From Ophiothrix spiculata (taxonomy: Eukaryota; Echinodermata; Ophiuroidea; Amphilepidida; Ophiotrichidae), in the NCBI GenBank assembly GCA_000969725.1, contig JXSR01S017545.1: 34,784 nucleotides of DNA; one strand, given 5' to 3'. Each line of letters opens with the position of its first letter. Positions within the stretch are counted from its first letter, which is position 1. Made by a program: the position numbers and the translations under genes. Shown here one piece after another: positions 33,586-34,784 of the stretch. The notes under the pieces were generated by a model. The model was not told the DNA's origin. It saw only the letters and a list, made by a program, of their open reading frames with translations, and ran no database searches.

Positions 33586-34105
33586 CAGTAAGTACATAAG
33601 GTAGTAGAATCCCGTTAGTGCACAACGGTGGATCCATATGGACCCTGGATTTTGATCGCTTTAAAAGAAATGTTTTCCATATTATTTTTCTTTAAAACTG
33701 TACACAGTATTACATAACCTCAATTAAATTCATATAAAACAAAAAAGATAAAAATCCGTCAGTTTGTTTCAAAATGGCGGCTAGATTTTAAATTTGTGTC
33801 AAATGTTCATTTTTTCCCAAAAATTTGGCTCATAATAACAGATAATAATTATAAATACATTGCTGAAATAAAAATTTAAAAGTTGTTTCGTTTTGGTTTT
33901 AGGGACAAAACAAAATTTAAACAACGCCATCATTTTATCAGTTTGTGCTAATTATCTCAAAAACGACGTGACCGATTTGAATTTTTTCCCACTAAAACAT
34001 GCACAACCCCTTCCTTGATAAGTACATAAAACAGATTTATTGGGTTATGTTGCGTTTTTGCGCTTCGCGCGAAAAACACCCCCCAGTCCTTATGCACTGA
34101 AGTGC
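33586..34105. mobile_element. 520 bp inverted-repeat element in copy C
   Basis: A and B show the empty site (ATATCTAAAATCTTATCC in A). TAA is present at both borders (33583-33585 and 34106-34108). The left end CAGTAAGTACATAAGG pairs imperfectly with the complement of the right end, CACTTCAGTGCATAAGG. A GCGC/TTCGCGCG-rich hairpin lies near 34054-34072. A 3 bp TAA or TWA target is known for PIF/Harbinger, and TTAA with one mutated copy is also possible. No transposase is present. Confidence 0.7.
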
Positions 34106-34784
34106 TAAATCTTATCCGTGATAACCACAAGCAAAACTGAGAAAGATGTAGACCTTTGAATTCATCTAACAATAGAATAAACAATAAACAGGTGGTGTTT
34201 TAATTCAATTAATATTAAAGAGGAAAAACAAGGACGTAAAAAAGTGCATTTTTAAACAATTACGTCGATATTTTCTTTAGCACCTTCTTCCGTCCGCAAT
34301 ATTGGCCCATGTTTATTTTTTTTAGTGGATTCGAGGTTACCGTATCTTTAGACAAGATCATCTCATCCTTTTAAAAGACGTAAGAAGCCATTTATAAACA
34401 CTATTGTCCAATGGTCTACTGTCCACTTAACGTCCTCATCTGACCAGTGTTGATTAAGCTGGCTTAATGATGACCAAGAAACAACCACTACAAAGCTTCA
34501 TTAACTGAGAGGTGAGTGATGGGAGATTTAATTTCATTTCTTTAATTGACTTATTACATTCAGGATATTGCAAATTTCATTAGCGACTTTAGATATCTTG
34601 ATGACATGTCAAACTGCTAAATGACGTATTAATATTTCATGATCTCGTTAGCTGTTTAAACAGATGCGACTATAATTATATATAGGAAGATAATTAAACA
34701 TAGGTCTATGGTTTGAGTCTAAGGATACTGGTCAATGCTGCTCTGGGCTACGTAAGGAGCTACAGTGTCTAAAGGAGCTCATAT

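Larger units (their letters stand above)
23492..34784 (+). repeat. Tandem segmental duplication, copy C (runs off the window)
   Basis: Copy C is collinear with B from GACTCGCTATCCA (about 23498) to the last base, which matches B near 18932. Private insertions are at 25235-25322, 25911-26617, 26691-27220, 31846-32079 and 33586-34105. C keeps both large segments that B has lost. It also keeps the TA-flanked MITE that A largely lacks, so it is the most complete copy of the backbone. No recognisable gene is present. Confidence 0.92.

Noticed and set aside
33957-34184. 75-codon reverse ORF
   Set aside because: It starts outside and ends inside the 520 bp element private to copy C, so it was created by the insertion.

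Overview
This window reads as non-coding or repeat-rich DNA from an animal genome, most likely a marine invertebrate. The evidence is AT-rich sequence with no dense ORFs or operons, a Penelope-like retroelement fragment at the left edge, a decayed non-LTR retrotransposon (LINE) 3' end, four tRNA-like (pol III-type) cores, several small inverted-repeat transposons (MITEs), and a run of N from a shotgun assembly. I cannot name the species. A lophotrochozoan or another invertebrate with similar repeats would fit, but that is inference. I recognise no intact host gene. The longer ORFs mostly fail the internal test this window offers, which is comparison between its own repeat copies.

The main structure is a large tandem segmental duplication in direct orientation. 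Copy A is about 588-9130, copy B about 9198-18960, and copy C about 23492 to the right edge, where it is still inside the unit. Order is collinear throughout. For example, one conserved block sits at 2319 (A), 11726 (B) and 25840 (C), and another at about 8735, 18570 and 34425. A and B are nearly adjacent. B and C are separated by about 4.5 kb of different DNA (18961-23491).

Because three copies of the locus are present, each can be read against the others to find insertions, empty sites and deletions. A carries a 313 bp GC-rich inverted-repeat element (8279-8591). B carries a TTAA-flanked element with a tRNA-like core near its start (9656-9888), a foldback element (12069-12306), and a 910 bp element with perfect 7 bp target duplications filled with palindromic repeats (12383-13292). 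C carries two disruptions of a conserved ORF block (25911-26617 and 26691-27220), a second tRNA-like TTAA element (31846-32079) and a 520 bp inverted-repeat element (33586-34105). At the site where B holds the 910 bp element, C shows what looks like an excision footprint (28376-28391). B and C share a TA-flanked MITE (17711-18104 and 32972-33412) that A retains only in part.

The B/C spacer (18961-23491) holds a 349 bp TTAA-flanked MITE with a perfect 30 bp palindrome at its centre, a tRNA-derived SINE candidate, a LINE C-terminal fragment with its 3' tail, a second tRNA-like sequence, and simple repeats. Window bases 1-496 are a reverse-strand fragment of a Penelope-like element.

The 220 N (14511-14730) are flanked by a 162 bp direct repeat that is single-copy in A and C. 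This is best read as two overlapping contig ends that were not merged. Nothing here points to a multi-gene functional pathway. The interest lies in the history of the array and in the structure of its mobile elements.
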